DNA of 64,000 nt, from positions 81,088,001-81,152,000 of the forward strand of contig CP136892.1 of NCBI GenBank assembly GCA_034359265.1. The letters run 5' to 3'. Below the pieces are notes generated by a model. The model was given only the letters and a program-made list of their open reading frames with translations, was not told the DNA's origin and did not search any database. Made by a program: the position numbers and the translations under genes. The stretch comes from Canna indica (Eukaryota > Streptophyta > Magnoliopsida > Zingiberales > Cannaceae). How positions within the stretch are numbered: position 1 is the stretch's first letter; the number at the start of each line of letters is the position of its first letter. Below are positions 60,146 through 64,000 of the stretch, in pieces.

Positions 60146-63100
60146 GTTAGATATAACTCTAATAGTACATAATTGATGAATAATATTCAAATGTCAAATA
60201 CATGAATACAATGTTTAAAAGCTATTTGGTACTGTATTAGGATTTTTCACAGATACAAGAGAATTACATTAGAATTAATATAGGGCGACACATGGTATTC
60301 ATCATCTTAGTTGATGTTGCATTACGTCTTAATGTCTTATGTTGCGCTACGCAGAGTCTTCGGTGATCCCGCTAGCCGGTTAGCGGGCGGGGGTCAAGGG
60401 GGCAGCGCCCCTTGCTAGGGGTGTGGGGGCGGAGTCTTTGGAAATTTTTTAGACCCTTTGGGTTGTGGGCCTGTGTCGCCCTATATTAATTCTAATGTAA
60501 TTCGCTTGTATCTGTGAAAAATCCTAATAGAGTACCAAATGACTTTTAAACATTGTATTCATGTATTTGACATTTGAATATTGATTTTAAGCATTTATTT
60601 ATCAATTATGTATTATTAGAATTATATCTAACTCTTTTTTTTTAAAAAATAATCTGATATCGCGTCATACCGGGCGGTATATGGCGAAATACCGCCCGGT
60701 ATACCATATATACCCGGTATTTTCAAATACCGGGTATATCGAATACCGGAATCCCCAAAAACCGGTAAATACCGGGCTTACCGTACCGTTTCGGCCGATT
60801 TTTTAAACCATGATCTGGATTTGACTCAATTCAGTGACTTATTAGCAACCATATTGGTCTTGGAGAAATGTCTAACTGAAACCTTAAAGGCAATGCCTAT
60901 TTTTTTGGAGTGAAAACAGTTCTTTATGGATGTACATAACTTGCAAATTAAGGAGTATTTAAGTTGGTTGATGATTGAAGTAGATAATAACTGACCTTTT
61001 ATTGGCTATGGTGAAGAAACTTTGTAATAGATAATCCTAATGACTTGGTTGCATTTAATTTTTCTGCTTGTCTTGATGACTGCAGAATGCAGATTAAATG
61101 ATTACAAGTGTACTTAGTAATGGAAATGGAACCATTTTATTTGGCAGTAATTTCGATTGGCTGCAACTTCCGCCCATGTACTTTGTCATTATGCAGTAAT
61201 TTTAGCCTAATAGCTTATGCAGTTTCTTATTAGTTTTTCTCATCATAGTAAACAATAAGGGGCAATCCCACATGGTTCCCAACACTCATGTTCCCAACCA
61301 TAGGTCATTATGCAATTTAGCCTATTGGTTGCAATGGAATTACCTTACTGTTGAACTAGATATTGTTACAACATATTAGAAAAGGGTTTCTTGTTTGAAC
61401 ATGTGATACTAGATAGAAAAGGGTTCCAGATTTCTTTTGGCATGTTGGTCTAAAGATAAGGTGCGTGCTAAATTAGAAAATTTGATAGTAGGCAATGAGC
61501 ATTAACTAGTCCAACAATGTCTCTGTGTAGAAGATATTTGGGCACTTAAGTAGGAATATGCTTCTAATGTGATTATTTTTATAGGTGGAATACTAAGGAT
61601 GCATTCCATAATACATATAGTGAATGATGTTACATTCATGGTTTTTGTGTTGATGTTTTTTATTTTTTTCATGCCCCTTTTGTTTGGTACTAAGTACTAA
61701 ATAGCAAAAAAAAAACATTTTCAGGAAAGGGAAAGACTATTTGAACTTGAGATACGACGTACAAAGGGTTTTGAAGTTAAAAAGATGTTGGAGGATGGTA
61801 ATTGTCTTTTCCGCGCTGTTGCAGACCAAGTTTATGGTGATGCAGAGGCATATGATATGGCAAGACAAATGTGTGTTGATTATATGGTGCGTACTAATAC
61901 TCCAGGGAAAAACACCATTTTGAAGTAGCAAAAATTGGTCATTGTTTGCACCAATGCAACATGGCTGATGTTACTATTGTGCTGTTTGGTAGCATTTAAC
62001 AGTAGATTTTTGTATCAAATGGCATTAAATAATATGAAGAGTATGGTGTAGAATCGCAGAAAAACTAATTTGCCACAGCTTGTTATTAAGAATAAAAAAA
62101 CGTCTTCCCGGTGAAATAGACACTTTGAGATCATGTAAAATACATGGCATTATGTAGGTCAGTTACAGTTTCATGATCTGTAATAAATAGCAGAATTTCA
62201 TTAGGCAATTTAAACAATCAACCCCCATGACGATTAACTATGATTTTCACTTTTTCTTGCTTAGGTTATAGGGTTTCAATTACTCTGAAATTTAATTCCC
62301 TTATATATTTTTATTTCTAATGATATATGCAACCTGTCTGATATCGTTATTGCAAGAAGCCATAGTTCCAACTGCATGCTCTATGAAAAAAATCCAAGCT
62401 AAGATAATTTGTCCTAATCTTCCTTTGTATCCAAGTTAAAGGTTGTTAATTTTTTTTGTTTTTTTACTAGGACAATTTGCAGAATTTTTCCACTTGTTAA
62501 TCAATTTGGTAGGCATCCATTTATAAATATGTTGCCACTCGTCTACTGTTTTACTATGTTTCATTCATCCTTGCTTTTCTATTTTATGCTGGCAAACTTT
62601 CTTTAAAGATCAAGTCAATTGGTAATTTGACACCATTTAACATTATTCACGTTTGCATCAGTACATATCACTCATTAATTTAATTTGATGTGATCTATTT
62701 GCAACAAATATTATATACAGTCATATATTTGCTTACCATATTTTCTGTTGCATTTCTTTAAGTCAATCCATTATATTTCTCTGCCAATATGCAACATTGA
62801 ACTTTGTAGTTTAGTAAAACAACTACTGTAATCATCATATTTCTTACGGATTTGAGCGATAGAGAACTTTAAGCCAGCCTAGGTTGCTAAGTTGATCAAA
62901 GTTAGTGGCTCCATATATTTGTTTTTCCATGAGTCTTATTTTACAAAGTTGCTATGGCTTGACTCCCCCATTGATGCACAACTTTGGTTAAGATGTATAT
63001 CTTCTCTTGTTTAAAGTCTCTTCCTATTTTTGATATAATTGCATAAAAAATTTATGTGGTTATTTTTTGCATTTTATAATTACTAGTTATCTCAATGTTT

Positions 63101-64000
63101 GTTTTTTGGAAAAGTATACAATGAGGATATGAAACAATATGGCAAGTTGCTATTACAAAAAATGATTCTTGCTATTTGTGTTTGTATATAGTAGGCATGA
63201 TAAGGCTAAGTTGTGTTTATTGATAATGGTACACCTTTTTTGCTTAGGAAAGGGAGAGGGATCATTTCTCTCAGTTTGTAACTGAAGGTTTCACATCATA
63301 CTGTAAAAGGAAAAGGCGGGACAAGGTATTTGGTATTTTCTTCATATTGTTTTGATTAACTCTTCAAATATTTTGTTTTGTTATTACCTTATCCCTTGCA
63401 GATACATATATATATGTATTTTTAGTTATCATATTATACCACTACCAGATTAGAAAAAAAACTATTACCAGATTGTTTTGCAATTTTCTGTGGCATCAAG
63501 CCTAGCTATTTACAACCTCAGTTCTTCATCAGTCAGACTAGTTACATACAAAACAATGAAACATATTTGACAGATGGTGAGGATTTTTAGTAAAAATTCA
63601 TGATCAGATTAATCTTGTAACAGTGCATATGCCTGTTATGTATGCATAAAACCCTGTTATCAAAATGATTAATGGTGTGGTTTTTGGGGTGAACAAAAGT
63701 GATTTTCCTGAACTAATGCTTGATGCTCACAAGAAACATATTCTACAATGATCCCATTCAACCATTGTTTTCTTCATTTTGCTATAGATTTTATTAACTT
63801 TTGATAAATCAGATTGATTTGTAATTATATGTATTCTATCTTGAAGCAAAGTACAAGTTGTAGAGAAAAAGGTTACAATTAGTTGACATGGTCATCATTA
63901 GTTCCTTGCCAAAGCTAAGTTCTATCAACCTTGATGCTTTAAGATTGTACTTGGACATGAAAAGGGTGTTTTTGGTTTGCATTTACTTTTTTTTTATTTC
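57199..64000 (+). CDS. OTLD1: OTU-domain deubiquitinase, OTLD1-like (5' part; gene runs off the window)
   Basis: Coding exons in the window: 57199-57828, 61725-61886, 63248-63325 (290 codons). By family it is a cysteine protease that removes ubiquitin; Arabidopsis OTLD1 (OTU6) deubiquitinates histone H2B in chromatin. The N-terminus MTRIFVQRGSSS and a low-complexity acidic region are followed by a proline-rich stretch (residues 128-140) and a Ser/Arg-rich linker. The OTU domain starts with MLEDGNCLFRAVADQVYGD: catalytic C237 and D234 are present. The exon at 63248 gives ERERDHFSQFVTEGFTSYC, strongly conserved in the OTLD1 subgroup. The catalytic His lies beyond the window. The first coding intron is 3.9 kb and holds two MITEs. 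Confidence 0.9.
57916..58561. mobile_element. Tourist-like (PIF/Harbinger) MITE in OTLD1-like intron
   Basis: TIRs GGGTCCATTTGGTTGTTTGA and, on the other strand, TGGCCCATTTGATTGTTGGA, with flanking TAA at 57913-57915 and 58562-58564. 646 bp, AT-rich, with ATTCCTTATTCC-type words near both ends. Non-coding. Confidence 0.85.
58565..60000. other. Intron sequence of OTLD1-like gene
   Basis: No exon or complete element recognised. A local duplication of GGTCACCAACA and ACAATGACCAGC words is at 59040-59180, and a short perfect hairpin CATCTGCTGAT / ATCAGCAGATG at 59710-59735. Confidence 0.45.
60009..60812. mobile_element. MULE-like foldback MITE in OTLD1-like intron
   Basis: Ends ATGGTTTAAAATCTCGG and, on the other strand, CATGGTTTAAAAAATCGG. 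The flanking nonamers ATCTGGAAT (60000-60008) and ATCTGGATT (60813-60821) match at 8 of 9. Inside, 60145-60297 is repeated inverted at about 60473-60645 (AATATAGGGCGACAC, GGATTTTTCACAGATACAAG), so the whole element folds into a long hairpin. The loop at about 60300-60470 is GC-rich (GGGGGCAGCGCCCCTTG) and looks unrelated to the arms. A poly-T run lies at 60113-60140. Confidence 0.8.
60822..61724. other. Intron sequence of OTLD1-like gene
   Basis: AT-rich intron sequence with a polypyrimidine tract and AG acceptor at 61721-61724. Nothing else seen. Confidence 0.5.

Overview
This window is nuclear DNA of a flowering plant. The evidence is spliced genes with GT-AG and a few GC-AG introns, the plant-specific 9-bp mini-exon of GH32 invertase-type genes, a plant-type RPS14 gene with a telo-box, and plant transposon families (L1-type LINE with DUF4283 ORF1, CACTA/Spm with Transposase_24, Helitron helicase, hAT, Tourist-like and MULE-like MITEs). 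GC-rich coding starts that fade to AT-rich within one exon suggest a monocot. That is an inference; I cannot name the species.

Layout. 1-7412: minus-strand LINE (cut by the left edge) carrying a nested hAT MITE and a 2.1-kb solo LTR, both with target-site duplications. 8193-8654: hAT-like MITE. 9472-24193: three plus-strand GH32 genes in tandem (A 9472-13681, B 14481-17248, C 21587-24193), separated by MITEs and a Helitron helicase fragment. 24620-41000: about 16 kb of transposon sequence, including two internally deleted CACTA elements (26216-30427 and 37306-40997), a CACTA end fragment and a GC-rich minisatellite inside a MITE. 41225-45150: plus-strand LINE RNase H remnant split by a composite element with inverted ends and by a solo LTR. 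45591-48814: a fourth GH32 gene (D). 49367-50485: long-TIR element. 52478-55697: RPS14 on the minus strand. 56510 to the right edge: 5' part of an OTLD1-type OTU deubiquitinase gene with MITEs in its first coding intron.

Genes. All four GH32 genes have the same seven-exon structure and keep the three catalytic acids (DPN Asp, RDP Asp, WECPDF Glu); the Pro in WECPDF marks the cell-wall clade. Gene D keeps the Asp that corresponds to Asp239 of Arabidopsis cwINV1, a residue needed for sucrose hydrolysis. Genes A, B and C carry Tyr, Ser and Gly there and lack the paired Lys/Arg, so they look like fructan exohydrolases or 'defective' invertases. The cluster thus appears to hold one probable sucrose-cleaving invertase and three divergent apoplastic enzymes with a shared proximal promoter block. 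RPS14 and the OTLD1 homologue are housekeeping genes in divergent orientation about 0.8 kb apart.

No rRNA, tRNA or CRISPR feature was recognised. Exon borders were placed by eye from splice signals, reading frame and comparison among paralogues; every total length is divisible by three.
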